Assembly: GCA_017517865.1 (NCBI GenBank)
Contig: JAFWYB010000065.1
Coordinates: 1 to 64,000, forward strand
Length of the DNA: 64,000 nt
Source: Clostridia bacterium
GTDB taxonomy: Bacteria > Bacillota > Clostridia > Oscillospirales > Acutalibacteraceae
Direction: 5' to 3'
Both the position numbers and the translations under genes were made by a program. The notes under the pieces are model-generated. The model made no database searches. It saw only the letters and a list, made by a program, of their open reading frames with translations, and was not told the DNA's origin. This document shows positions 43,261-51,729 of the stretch, piece after piece. Each line of letters begins with the position of its first letter. The first letter of the stretch is position 1.

Positions 43261-43408
43261 CTTTGTACAATATGAGATTAAAAAGTACGACCCCGCGGCT
43301 TGAACGGATGACGAGCCGATATTTCATACAGCATAAAGATGAAAAAGCACAGCCCACGGCTCGAGCGGATGACGAGCTGCTCCTTTGTACAATAAGGAGA
43401 TTAAAAAG
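43261..43408. repeat. Interleaved imperfect direct repeats in an intergenic region
   Basis: The stretch 43129-43490 has no gene. Motif R1 (CTTTGTACAATA then GAGATTAAAAAG) occurs at 43261-43285 and 43383-43408. Motif R2 (CCCGCGGCTTGAACGG then ATGACGAGC) occurs at 43292-43316 and, with three changes, at 43353-43377. The order R1-R2-R2-R1 gives a block of two alternating direct repeats. Confidence 0.75.
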
Positions 43409-43456
43409 AACCCGTCTAACCCTCTCCGTTACTTCATGTCAACAGCATATACAAGA

Positions 43457-43483
43457 AAAAAGCTCCCCGAAGGGAGCTTTTGA
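43457..43483 (-). terminator. Terminator of the hydrogenase operon
   Basis: AAAAGCTCCC-CGAA-GGGAGCTTTT, with a T-run on the minus strand. Confidence 0.85.
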
Positions 43484-43490
43484 TGTATGC

Positions 43491-45242
43491 TTATTTGTCA
43501 AACATAGGTCTTGCAACATAAGATGTGTGGAGAAGCTCGTGAGCCTTGTGGCTGTTGGGTTCGCCGAGGTATTCAGCGTAAACAGCCTTGACATCTTCGT
43601 TTTCGTGGCTCTTTCTGTGAGGACGCTTTGCATCGTTCTCATAAAGTGCCTTTGCTCTGAGAGCCTTGAGATCAACAGTGTTACGTACTGATGCGGGCTG
43701 TACGGGCTGACCGCCGCCGTTGATACAACCGCCGGGGCATCCCATAATTTCGATGAAGGTATAGTCAGCAGTGCCGTCCTTAACCTTATCCATAAGGATC
43801 TTAGCGTTCTTTGTACCTGATGCGATAGCAACCTTAATCTCTGTACCGTCGAGGTCGTAGGAAGCTTCCTTAACGCCTTCCATACCGCGTACGTCGTGGA
43901 ATTCGGGGTTGTCAAGGCTCTTGCCTGTGATAACCTCAGCAGCAGTACGAAGAGCAGCTTCCATAACACCGCCGGTGGTGCCGAAGATAACAGCAGCACC
44001 TGTGCCCTGACCGAGAGGAGCATCGCAGTCCTCGTCGGGAAGAGCTGTAAACTTGATGCCTGCTGCATCAATCATTCTGCCAAGCTCTCTTGTTGTAAGA
44101 ACGTAGTCGATATCGGGATAGCCTGCGCCTGCTTCGTCAGCTCTGCCACATTCAAACTTCTTAGCGGTACAAGGCATGATAGCAACTGAAACTATGTCCT
44201 TGGGATCAATGCCGTTCTTTTCAGCGTAGTAGCTCTTGATGATAGCGCCCTGCATCTGCATAGGTGACTTGCAGGTTGAAAGGTGGTCGAGCTCTGTGGG
44301 ATAGTAGTGTTCGCAATATTTGATCCAGCCGGGTGAGCAGGATGTGATCATGGGAAGAACGCCACCGTTCTTAACTCTTGAGAGAAGCTCGGTTGCTTCT
44401 TCCATAATTGTAAGGTCAGCAGCAAAGTTGGTGTCGAATACCTTGTCGAAGCCGAGGCGACGAAGAGCGGCAAACATCTTACCGGTTACATCTGTGCCGA
44501 TAGGCATATCAAAGCATTCACCGAGAGTTGCGCGTACTGCGGGAGCAGCCTGAACAACAACGTGCTTTGTGGGATCGCTGATAGCTGAGAATACTTTTTC
44601 GGTGTCATCCTTTTCATAGATAGCACCAACGGGGCAGTTAACTATACACTGACCGCAGGAGATACATGAGGTTGAACCGAGAGGAAGCTCGAAGGGTGAA
44701 GCGATGTGAGTGTCGATACCTCTTGCATTTGCACCGATAACGCTGATGCCCTGATTGTCGCAGGCAGCAACACAGCGGCGGCAGAGGATACACTTATTGT
44801 TGTCTCTTACCATATGAGCAGCGGAGTAATCAAGCTCGTATACGGGCTTATTGCCGTCGAATCTGTCTTCCTCAGTAACATTGTATTCTTTACAGAGTCT
44901 CTGAAGCTCACAGTTACCGCTTCTTACACAAGAAAGGCACTTTCTGTTGTGTGTTGAAAGGATGAGCTCAAGAGTTGTTTTTCTTGCCTTACGAACCTTT
45001 TCGCTGTTTGTGAAGATTTCAGTTCCTTCTCTTTCAATAGGGAATACGCAAGCTGCAACAAGGCTTCTTGCGCCTACAACTTCAACAACGCAGAAACGGC
45101 AAGCGCCGATTTCGTTCATTTCCTTAAGATAGCAGAGAGTGGGGATTTCAATACCGACCATTCTTGCTGCATCTATGATTTTTGTACCGTAAGGTACGCT
45201 GCAAGGAATATTATTGATTTTAATGTTAAGCATTTTTTCCAT
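43491..45242 (-). CDS. hydA: [FeFe] hydrogenase catalytic subunit HydA (bifurcating)
   Basis: 583 aa from ATG 45242 (AAGGAGG 9 nt upstream). Domains in order: [2Fe-2S] ferredoxin (C at about 34-60), His-Cys3 [4Fe-4S], two [4Fe-4S] sites (CILCRRCVAAC, CISCGQCIVNC), then the H-cluster with Cys302 (TSCSPGW), Cys358 (MPCTAKK), Cys502 and Cys506 (GCPGGCINGGGQP), and a small C-terminal domain. Together with HydB and HydC it forms the trimer that makes H2 from NADH and reduced ferredoxin at once. Maturases HydEFG are not in the window. Confidence 0.97.
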   Translation of the reverse strand: MEKMLNIKINNIPCSVPYGTKIIDAARMVGIEIPTLCYLKEMNEIGACRFCVVEVVGARSLVAACVFPIEREGTEIFTNSEKVRKARKTTLELILSTHNRKCLSCVRSGNCELQRLCKEYNVTEEDRFDGNKPVYELDYSAAHMVRDNNKCILCRRCVAACDNQGISVIGANARGIDTHIASPFELPLGSTSCISCGQCIVNCPVGAIYEKDDTEKVFSAISDPTKHVVVQAAPAVRATLGECFDMPIGTDVTGKMFAALRRLGFDKVFDTNFAADLTIMEEATELLSRVKNGGVLPMITSCSPGWIKYCEHYYPTELDHLSTCKSPMQMQGAIIKSYYAEKNGIDPKDIVSVAIMPCTAKKFECGRADEAGAGYPDIDYVLTTRELGRMIDAAGIKFTALPDEDCDAPLGQGTGAAVIFGTTGGVMEAALRTAAEVITGKSLDNPEFHDVRGMEGVKEASYDLDGTEIKVAIASGTKNAKILMDKVKDGTADYTFIEIMGCPGGCINGGGQPVQPASVRNTVDLKALRAKALYENDAKRPHRKSHENEDVKAVYAEYLGEPNSHKAHELLHTSYVARPMFDK

Positions 45243-45256
45243 TTTTACGTACCTCC

Positions 45257-47044
45257 TTATTTCTTGATAATCGCATTGAAGCGACATGAATCCATACATA
45301 CGCCGCACTTGATACACTTTGTTGTATCAATGGTGTGTGCTTCCTTAACCTTGCCTGAGATAGCACCGACGGGGCACTTCTTAGCGCAGAGGGTACAGCC
45401 CTTACACTTGTCAGCCTCAATAGAGAAGGAAAGAAGGCTCTTACATACACCTGCAGGACACTTCTTATCAACAACATGAGCAACATATTCGTCACGGAAG
45501 AACTTGAGTGTTGCAAGTACGGGGTTGGGAGCTGTCTGACCGAGACCGCAGAGTGAATTATCTTTGATATAGTGACAGAGCTCTTCAAGCTTGTCAAGGT
45601 CTTCAAGAGTTGCCTTGCCCTCTGTAATCTTGTCGAGCATTTCAAGAAGTCTCTTTGTACCTACACGGCAGGGAGTACACTTACCGCAGGATTCGTCAAC
45701 TGTGAAGTCAAGGAAGAACTTTGCAATGTCAACCATACAGTTGTCCTCGTCCATAACGATGAGACCGCCTGAGCCCATCATACAGCCGATAGCTGTAAGG
45801 TTATCGTAGTCAATGGGAGTATCCATAAGTGAAGCGGGGATACAGCCGCCTGAGGGACCGCCTGTCTGAGCTGCCTTGAATGCCTTGCCGCCCGGGATGC
45901 CGCCGCCGATTTCATAAATAACGTCACGAAGAGTAGTACCCATAGGAACCTCAACGAGACCTGTATTCTTGATTTTACCGCCGAGTGCGAATACCTTTGT
46001 ACCCTTTGACTTTTCGGTACCCATTGAAGCAAACCAGTCAGCACCCTTGCGGATGATGGGAGGAATGTTAGCGAAGGTTTCAACGTTGTTTTCTGTTGTG
46101 GGCTTGCCGAAAAGACCCTTAACTGCGGGATAGGGAGGACGGGGTCTGGGCTCACCGCGGTTACCTTCGATTGATGTCATAAGAGCAGTTTCTTCACCGC
46201 AAACGAATGCGCCTGCACCAAGCTTGATGTGAAGGTCGAAATCAAAGCCTGAACCGAAGATGTTCTTACCTAAGAGACCGAGCTCCTTAGCCTGATTGAT
46301 AGCAATCTGAAGACGTGCAACAGCGATGGGGTACTCAGCACGGACATAAACATAACCCTCTGTTGCGCCTGTTGCATAGCCGCAGATAGCCATAGCTTCA
46401 ATAATACAGTGGGGGTCACCTTCAAGAACTGAACGGTCCATGAATGCACCGGGGTCACCTTCGTCAGCATTACATACAACATATTTCTGGTCAGCCTTGT
46501 TAGCAGCTGTGAAGCTCCACTTAAGACCTGTGGGGAAACCGCCGCCGCCACGGCCGCGAAGACCTGAATCCTTGACTATCTGGATAACCTGCTCGGGAGT
46601 GAGCTCGGTAAGACACTTTGCGAGAGCCTGATAGCCGTCGTATGCGATATATTCGTTGATATCCTCGGGATTGATAACACCGCAGTTTTTAAGAGCAACT
46701 CTATGCTGAGTTTTATAGAAATTAGTGTCGTTAAGACCCTTGATTTCTGTGGGAGTAACTGTTTCGGTGTAAAGAAGACGCTTTACCATACGGCCCTTGA
46801 GAAGGTGCTCCTCAACTATTTCGGGAACGTCTTCAACCTTAACCTCTGAATAGAAGCAGCCTTCGGGATAAACGATCATAATGGGGCCGAGAGCGCAAAG
46901 GCCGAAGCAACCGGTACGGATTACCTGAACCTCGTTTTCAAGACCTTTAGCCTTGATTTCGGCTTCCATCGTTTCGATGATTTTCTGTGAGTTTGAGGAG
47001 GTACAGCCGGTACCGCCGCAAACAAGCACGTGTGAACGATACAT
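45257..47044 (-). CDS. hydB: Bifurcating hydrogenase flavoprotein subunit HydB
   Basis: 595-aa NuoF-like subunit. N-terminal thioredoxin-like [2Fe-2S] domain (VCGGTGCTSSNS), the FMN/NADH domain (GRGGGGFPTGLKW, YVVCNADEGDPGAF), a NuoF [4Fe-4S] site (ESCGKCTPCR), and a C-terminal two-cluster ferredoxin domain (CKGCTLCAKKCP, CIKCGVCMDSC). This is the site where NADH is used and electrons are split. Strong AAGGAGG site; hydA follows after 14 nt. Confidence 0.96.
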   Translation of the reverse strand: MYRSHVLVCGGTGCTSSNSQKIIETMEAEIKAKGLENEVQVIRTGCFGLCALGPIMIVYPEGCFYSEVKVEDVPEIVEEHLLKGRMVKRLLYTETVTPTEIKGLNDTNFYKTQHRVALKNCGVINPEDINEYIAYDGYQALAKCLTELTPEQVIQIVKDSGLRGRGGGGFPTGLKWSFTAANKADQKYVVCNADEGDPGAFMDRSVLEGDPHCIIEAMAICGYATGATEGYVYVRAEYPIAVARLQIAINQAKELGLLGKNIFGSGFDFDLHIKLGAGAFVCGEETALMTSIEGNRGEPRPRPPYPAVKGLFGKPTTENNVETFANIPPIIRKGADWFASMGTEKSKGTKVFALGGKIKNTGLVEVPMGTTLRDVIYEIGGGIPGGKAFKAAQTGGPSGGCIPASLMDTPIDYDNLTAIGCMMGSGGLIVMDEDNCMVDIAKFFLDFTVDESCGKCTPCRVGTKRLLEMLDKITEGKATLEDLDKLEELCHYIKDNSLCGLGQTAPNPVLATLKFFRDEYVAHVVDKKCPAGVCKSLLSFSIEADKCKGCTLCAKKCPVGAISGKVKEAHTIDTTKCIKCGVCMDSCRFNAIIKK

Positions 47045-47057
47045 TTACACTTCCTCC

Positions 47058-47429
47058 TTATTCTTTAATAGCGCCGATTGTGTATTCAGCAACGGGCTTG
47101 CCGTTAACAATGTGGTCAACGATAATCTTTGCAACCTTTTCTTCTGTGAGCTGAACATAGGTAACCTTATCCTTACCGGGAACCATTACCTCTGCAATGG
47201 GCTCATACTGGCACATACCGATGCAACCTGTCTGGGCAACGGTTACGTGCTGAATGTTGCGCTTTGTGATTTCTTCAACAAACTTGTTCATAACGGGTCT
47301 TGCACCTGCTGCGATACCGCAGGTAGCCATACCGACAACAATTCTTGTTGCTTCTGTTGAGCCGTCACGGGTTGTCATGTTGAGCTTAGCAGCATCTCTG
47401 AGGGCCATAAGTTCTTCAAGTGATTTCAT
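47058..47429 (-). CDS. Thioredoxin-like (2Fe-2S) ferredoxin subunit
   Basis: 123-aa single-domain thioredoxin-like [2Fe-2S] ferredoxin. Four Cys in a NuoE-type layout (ATCGIAAGAR and QTGCIGMCQYEP, with one at the start of the first loop). Often encoded in clostridial Hyd operons, where it may deliver electrons to HydB or serve as an extra subunit (HydD-like). Here it sits between the ATPase-domain gene and hydB. Confidence 0.88.
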   Translation of the reverse strand: MKSLEELMALRDAAKLNMTTRDGSTEATRIVVGMATCGIAAGARPVMNKFVEEITKRNIQHVTVAQTGCIGMCQYEPIAEVMVPGKDKVTYVQLTEEKVAKIIVDHIVNGKPVAEYTIGAIKE

Positions 47430-47435
47430 TGTTAT

Positions 47436-47981
47436 TTACACCTCCGTAAGTTGATTGGTATTTTCTTTGATATAATCCGTAAGCCAGCCTGTTACGCCCG
47501 GTTCGTTCAACGGAACGTCACCGAGAATTTCTTTAAGCTGTCTTGTGTCCACGGTGAATTCCTTACCGTCAAGACTTCTTCTGTAAAGAAAGTCGGTATG
47601 CAGGTTCATCGTGATTAGAATTACGACGGTTGAGGTAAGGTCGCCTATTGGAGTAAAATCCACATGGTCTGTTTTAAAGGTGGCACGTACCTTAGTGCCT
47701 ACTCCGACCTCGCTTTCAATTTCAAGAGAGCCGCCTGTCATTTCTGCCGCCATCTTGAAAAGGGGAATGCCAAGACCTACCTTTCTTGTGGTACGGGTGG
47801 TGAAGAAGGGGTCGATAACCGACTGCACCTGCTCCTTCGTCATGCCCTTGCCGTTGTCGTAAATACCGATAAGAAGCTCCTTATTCACAGTGCTTTCGCT
47901 GACCTCGATTTCTATCAGCGATGCATTTGCCGAAATAGAATTCTGGGCTATGTCAAGCACATTGAGTGAAAGCTCTCTCAT
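47436..47981 (-). CDS. Histidine-kinase-like ATPase domain protein in the hydrogenase operon
   Basis: 181-aa stand-alone GHKL ATPase domain. N-box ISANASLIEIEV, G1 IYDNGKGMT, F/G2 FFTTRTTRKVGLGIPLFK, G3 GVGTKVRATF; no dimerisation/phosphoacceptor domain or sensor. It resembles SpoIIAB-like or kinase remnants, and is a known companion of clostridial hydrogenase operons with unclear role, perhaps a regulator of transcription or of the enzyme. It overlaps the hydC stop, so it is co-translated. Confidence 0.85.
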   Translation of the reverse strand: MRELSLNVLDIAQNSISANASLIEIEVSESTVNKELLIGIYDNGKGMTKEQVQSVIDPFFTTRTTRKVGLGIPLFKMAAEMTGGSLEIESEVGVGTKVRATFKTDHVDFTPIGDLTSTVVILITMNLHTDFLYRRSLDGKEFTVDTRQLKEILGDVPLNEPGVTGWLTDYIKENTNQLTEV

Positions 47982-48478
47982 CAGTCCTGATATTTAGCAA
48001 GAATGCCTGCAATGTCAGCTGCGGTGATTTTGCCGTAAACGTCGTCGTTGACAGTGATAACGGGAGCAAGACCGCAAGCACCGATGCAACGGCAGGCAGT
48101 AAGTGAAAACTTACCGTCAGCGGTGCATTCCTCTGCACCGATACCGAGCTGAGCTGAAAGCTCGTCAAGAAGCTCCTGAGCGCCCTTAACGTAGCAAGCG
48201 GTACCGAGACAAACGGAGATAGCATACTTACCCTTGGGTGAAAGAGCAAACTGAGCGTAGAATGTTGCAACGCCGTAAACCTTTTCAAGGGGTACCTTCA
48301 TTCCGTCGGCAATTTTCTGCTGAACTTCAAAGGGAAGGTAGCCGTAGATGCCCTGAGCTTCCTGCATAACGTGCATAAGCTTGCTCACGTCGGGTGTGCA
48401 TTCAGCGATAACTGCATCAAGCTTTGCTGCCTGTTCAGCGGTGTCTTTAAACGGGATTGTGCTGATTTTCTTAAGCAT
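47981..48478 (-). CDS. hydC: Bifurcating hydrogenase subunit HydC (NuoE-like)
   Basis: 165 aa, first gene of the hyd operon. The N-terminal helical bundle is followed by a thioredoxin-like [2Fe-2S] domain with CLGTACYVKGA and CRCIGACGLAPV (four ligands). It passes electrons between HydB and HydA. Strong AAAGGAGG site. Operon order: hydC, ATPase-domain gene, 2Fe-2S ferredoxin, hydB, hydA. Confidence 0.96.
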   Translation of the reverse strand: MLKKISTIPFKDTAEQAAKLDAVIAECTPDVSKLMHVMQEAQGIYGYLPFEVQQKIADGMKVPLEKVYGVATFYAQFALSPKGKYAISVCLGTACYVKGAQELLDELSAQLGIGAEECTADGKFSLTACRCIGACGLAPVITVNDDVYGKITAADIAGILAKYQD

Positions 48479-48849
48479 TGACTTTTATCCTCCTTTAACG
48501 GTTTTTTCCGTATAAGTTTGTAAGTTATGAGTTGATTTTTATACAACAACTCATAATAATCCATACTGTTGTATGATAGCATATAAACAAAAAAAAATCT
48601 ACTGATTTTGAAATAAAAAAGCGGTTGAAGCAATAATTCAACATTATGACTAATTCTTTTGTTTATTTTGATGTATATAATAGTATATGAAAACGGTGTA
48701 TTGAGATGTTTTTTTACCGAGTCTGCCTGAGAGAGAGTTCAGCTCTTTCAAAGTTGTTGCATAAAGGTATGCTTTTACTTTTTCGTTCCAACCCCGAAAA
48801 AAAGAAGAGCCTTGCAGCTCAAGAGGAAAAGAGTAAGTTTTTACGAACA
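48479..48849. other. hydC leader and gene-free stretch
   Basis: No gene is supported in this 370-bp gap. It holds a perfect 10-bp inverted repeat TTATGAGTTG (48525-48534) / CAACTCATAA (48547-48556) with a 12-nt gap, and a smaller CATAC-TGTT-GTATG at 48562-48575, both upstream of hydC and therefore in its promoter or leader. A clear -35/-10 pair could not be chosen. The half towards the phosphatase is plain AT-rich sequence. Confidence 0.6.
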
Positions 48850-48875
48850 AAAAAGCACCCGCGCGGGTGCTTTTT
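48850..48875 (-). terminator. Terminator of the alkaline phosphatase gene
   Basis: Perfect 26-bp palindrome with arms AAAAAGCACCCGC, just after the stop codon. Confidence 0.85.
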
Positions 48876-48876
48876 A

Positions 48877-49992
48877 TTATTTACTTATGGGGAATTGCTT
48901 TTCGTCAAAGCCGAGCACTCTTGCAATCTGAACGGGAATTTCACGGTTCTTTACAAGGGTATCACTTGTAAAGCCCGCATCGGTTGCGCTTACAAAGAGA
49001 GGAACGTCCCATGTGTCGTGATCATCGCTTGTGAAGTAGTATTCACCGGTTTCTTCATTGAGTGTGATGCCGCCGGTGCCGTGGTCGGCAGTTACAACAA
49101 CAAGAGTTTCTCCGTCTTTCTTTGCAAAATCGAGAGCGGCAGCAACAGCCTTATCAAATTCAACGGTGCATTCCGTAACGCCTTCCATAATGTTATTATG
49201 GGCATTCTTATCAATACATGCACCCTCAACCATAAGGAAGAAGCCGTCTTCGTCAGCTGAAAGAATGTCGATAGCCTTTTTTGTCATCTCCTCAACAGAG
49301 GGAGTGTTGTATTCGTCAGTGCAGTTGTAAAGGTCATCATAATTGAACTGAGCAATTGAGCGTGAGCCTGCCTTGAGTGCACGCATATCGTCTTCGTTAT
49401 CAATATAGGTCCAGCCCTTTGCTTCTGCTTTTTTCTTTGTTATGCTGTCTGTGTCACCGCCCCAGATGAGGTCAAGGTCACTGTTGAGCTGATCCTTGCA
49501 GATCTGACCCTCGTTGGTTCTTGCGAAGGTGTGAGCTGAGAAGGAAGAGGGGGTTGCTCCGGAGGTCTGGTCGGTTGTTACAACGCCCGCCGCCTTGCCG
49601 TTAGCCTTTGCAAGCTCTGAAAGATTCATAGGTACGTTTATATCGGCAGGTGAAAGAAGATCGAAGGGGTAAACACCTACTGTGCCGTTGATTACTCTTA
49701 CGCCCGTTGCCAACGCGGTACCGCCTGCTGCGGAGTCGGTGTAGCTGTTCATAAAGGAATCGATGTCGCTTGAAGCCTTGACGGGCATATCGTTCATAAC
49801 GAGGTCGATACCGGTGATTTCTTCTGTTGCGGCAATTGTGTTGAAGCTCATACCGTCACCGATGAGAAGAATAACATTTTTGTATTTGCCCTCGGTGAAA
49901 TCGTCGCTGACGTTGCCTACAAGGCCGAGTGAGCCGAACACGCCCATAAGGAAGGACATAAATATTGCCACGATACTTTTAATGACAGTCAT
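48877..49992 (-). CDS. Secreted alkaline phosphatase
   Basis: 371 aa from ATG 49992 (AAAGGAG upstream); a longer frame has no ribosome site. Signal or anchor IKSIVAIFMSFLMGVFGSL. Metal-binding Asp in LLIGDGMSF, nucleophile Ser87 in TDSAAGGTALATG, and the zinc ligands in VEGACIDKNAHNN and VTADHGTGG. Releases phosphate from organic esters outside the cell. No Pho-type regulator is near. Confidence 0.93.
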   Translation of the reverse strand: MTVIKSIVAIFMSFLMGVFGSLGLVGNVSDDFTEGKYKNVILLIGDGMSFNTIAATEEITGIDLVMNDMPVKASSDIDSFMNSYTDSAAGGTALATGVRVINGTVGVYPFDLLSPADINVPMNLSELAKANGKAAGVVTTDQTSGATPSSFSAHTFARTNEGQICKDQLNSDLDLIWGGDTDSITKKKAEAKGWTYIDNEDDMRALKAGSRSIAQFNYDDLYNCTDEYNTPSVEEMTKKAIDILSADEDGFFLMVEGACIDKNAHNNIMEGVTECTVEFDKAVAAALDFAKKDGETLVVVTADHGTGGITLNEETGEYYFTSDDHDTWDVPLFVSATDAGFTSDTLVKNREIPVQIARVLGFDEKQFPISK

Positions 49993-50032
49993 AATATTTT
50001 CTCCTTTCGCGTTAAAAAATATCTGCAATCCG

Positions 50033-50061
50033 ATTATACATAAAAGGACTGCAGATTTCAA
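50033..50061 (-). promoter_or_regulatory. Promoter of the alkaline phosphatase gene
   Basis: Minus-strand TTGAAA (50056-50061), 17-bp spacer, TATAAT (50033-50038), between the VanZ stop and the phosphatase start. Confidence 0.65.
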
Positions 50062-50066
50062 TAATT

Positions 50067-50531
50067 TTAATCAAATTTAAGTGTTTTCTTCTGCATTTTT
50101 TCAAAAAGAAGAAGAAGGAAATAGCCTGCAGAAGCACCGCAAAGGTTGAGAATGAGGTCATCTATATCACATGAGCCCAACAGAGTGAAAAACTGCAGAA
50201 CCTCGACGGCTGTGATTAGCAGGGCAACGGTAAGAATAAAGGGAAGATATTTTTTAAGCCGCGGAAAGATTTCTCTCAGAAGCCCGAGAGGCATAAAAAG
50301 CACGATGTTGCCTGCAAGGTTACGGAAGGCGAGCTCCACCGAGCGGGCATCAGTGCTGTATTTTGCAAGCCTTGAAAAAAGCTTTACCGTTTCAAAGGGT
50401 ACAAGATTTATGTTGTTTCTGAGGCTGTCGGTGTAATCCGTAAAATCCGTGTATCCGAGCCGTTGACCGAAAAGAAGCCAGAGCATAACGGCCGAATAAA
50501 CAATAAACAGTGGCTTGATATACTTTTTCAT
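50067..50531 (-). CDS. VanZ-like membrane protein
   Basis: 154 aa, four to five membrane helices. VanZ-family blocks: FTDYTDSLRNNINLVPFETV, NLAGNIVLFMPLGLL and a C-terminal DIDDLILNLCGASAGY. VanZ gives low-level teicoplanin resistance in one plasmid system; chromosomal homologues have unknown function in the envelope. It follows alaX by 10 nt and has a weak ribosome site. Confidence 0.88.
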   Translation of the reverse strand: MKKYIKPLFIVYSAVMLWLLFGQRLGYTDFTDYTDSLRNNINLVPFETVKLFSRLAKYSTDARSVELAFRNLAGNIVLFMPLGLLREIFPRLKKYLPFILTVALLITAVEVLQFFTLLGSCDIDDLILNLCGASAGYFLLLLFEKMQKKTLKFD

Positions 50532-50541
50532 AAATAATCAC

Positions 50542-51717
50542 TCAGCATTCCGCATTAAGAAAGGCCCTTAAGCCTTCTTCGGTTGCGGCAGCAAGGCTGC
50601 CCTGCACTATTTCGGGTCTGCCGCCGCCGCGACCTGAGAATTTTGTGTTTAATTTTTTAGCAAGAGGGCGCAGGTCAGTGCTTTTACCTGCGATGCAATA
50701 CCTGATAATTTCTCTGTCCTCACAGAAGCAGGCCGCGAAGCAGGTTGCCTTATCCATAATTGAAAGGGTGAAATCACTTAACAGCTTATCCTTGAGTCTT
50801 GAGTCGAAGATGATGATTCTGTCGGAGGGTGAGATTCTCTCTGCCTCGTCTTTGATAAAGCGTCGGTTAAGACCGACTATTTCATACTTCAGCCTTTCGT
50901 TTTCCTCAAGTAGTCTTTCTACGGCAGCGGAGGTTTCCTCCTGCTTTGCTTTTGTAAGCACGGAAACTTTTTTGTTTTCGTTAAGCTTGTGGCGTATATC
51001 TGTGAGTGCTCTTTCACCGCAAAGAATTGAAATACGGGTGCCGCCCTTGTATCGCTCATAGCCCACAACCATAACTGTGCCGATTTCTCCCGTTCTCCTT
51101 ACATGGGGAGCACAGCAGGCGCACATATCCACACCGGGAATTTCAACAAGGCGGGTCTGACCTTCAATTTCTATCTTGCTGCGGTAATCGATAGTCTTAA
51201 GTTCTTCATCTGTGGGAAATAAAATGCGGATTTCAAGGTTATCCCATACGGCTTTATTGACAAGGCTTTCTACTTTACAGATATCCTCTTCACTGAACTC
51301 GCCGTCAAAATCCAAGGTGACAACCTCTGAACCAAGATGAAAGCCTACGTTATTGTATCCGTAAAGCTTATGAACAATTCCCGAGAAAATATGCTCACCG
51401 GAGTGCTGCTGCATATCGGAAAAACGCTTTTTAAAGTCAATTTTTCCTGCCAAATGGGCCCCGATTTCAAGTTTTTTCACATTTTCCTCAGAGTTTTCCA
51501 CGAAATGTATTATCTTTCCGTCGATAATTTGTACATTTTCCACATTCATATTATTGAGCCATCCGCGGTCTGAGGTCTGACCTCCACCCTCGGGAAAAAA
51601 GGCGGTACGGTCAAGTATGAGGCAGATATGATTGCCAGTGGTGTAAAGGTCAACAGCTTTACACTCGAATTCGGTTATATAGCTGTCGCCGTCGTATAAT
51701 TTTTCTGTCATTGTCAT
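50542..51717 (-). CDS. Alanyl-tRNA editing protein AlaX (long form)
   Basis: 391-aa trans-editing factor that removes wrongly attached Ser or Gly from tRNA-Ala. Editing domain with AFFPEGGGQTSDRG, metal-binding HSGEHI (HXXXH) and CACCAPH, then a coiled region and a DHHA1-type C-terminal domain (KFSGRGGGRPEIVQGS), as in full AlaRS. Lacks the aminoacylation core. Ribosome site GAAGGA. Confidence 0.92.
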   Translation of the reverse strand: MTMTEKLYDGDSYITEFECKAVDLYTTGNHICLILDRTAFFPEGGGQTSDRGWLNNMNVENVQIIDGKIIHFVENSEENVKKLEIGAHLAGKIDFKKRFSDMQQHSGEHIFSGIVHKLYGYNNVGFHLGSEVVTLDFDGEFSEEDICKVESLVNKAVWDNLEIRILFPTDEELKTIDYRSKIEIEGQTRLVEIPGVDMCACCAPHVRRTGEIGTVMVVGYERYKGGTRISILCGERALTDIRHKLNENKKVSVLTKAKQEETSAAVERLLEENERLKYEIVGLNRRFIKDEAERISPSDRIIIFDSRLKDKLLSDFTLSIMDKATCFAACFCEDREIIRYCIAGKSTDLRPLAKKLNTKFSGRGGGRPEIVQGSLAAATEEGLRAFLNAEC

Positions 51718-51729
51718 AATTTATCCTTC

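Noticed and set aside
48706..49260. Plus-strand open frame of 184 codons
   Set aside because: It overlaps the 3' end of the alkaline phosphatase on the other strand, begins in non-coding DNA without a ribosome site, and its protein has no recognisable pattern.
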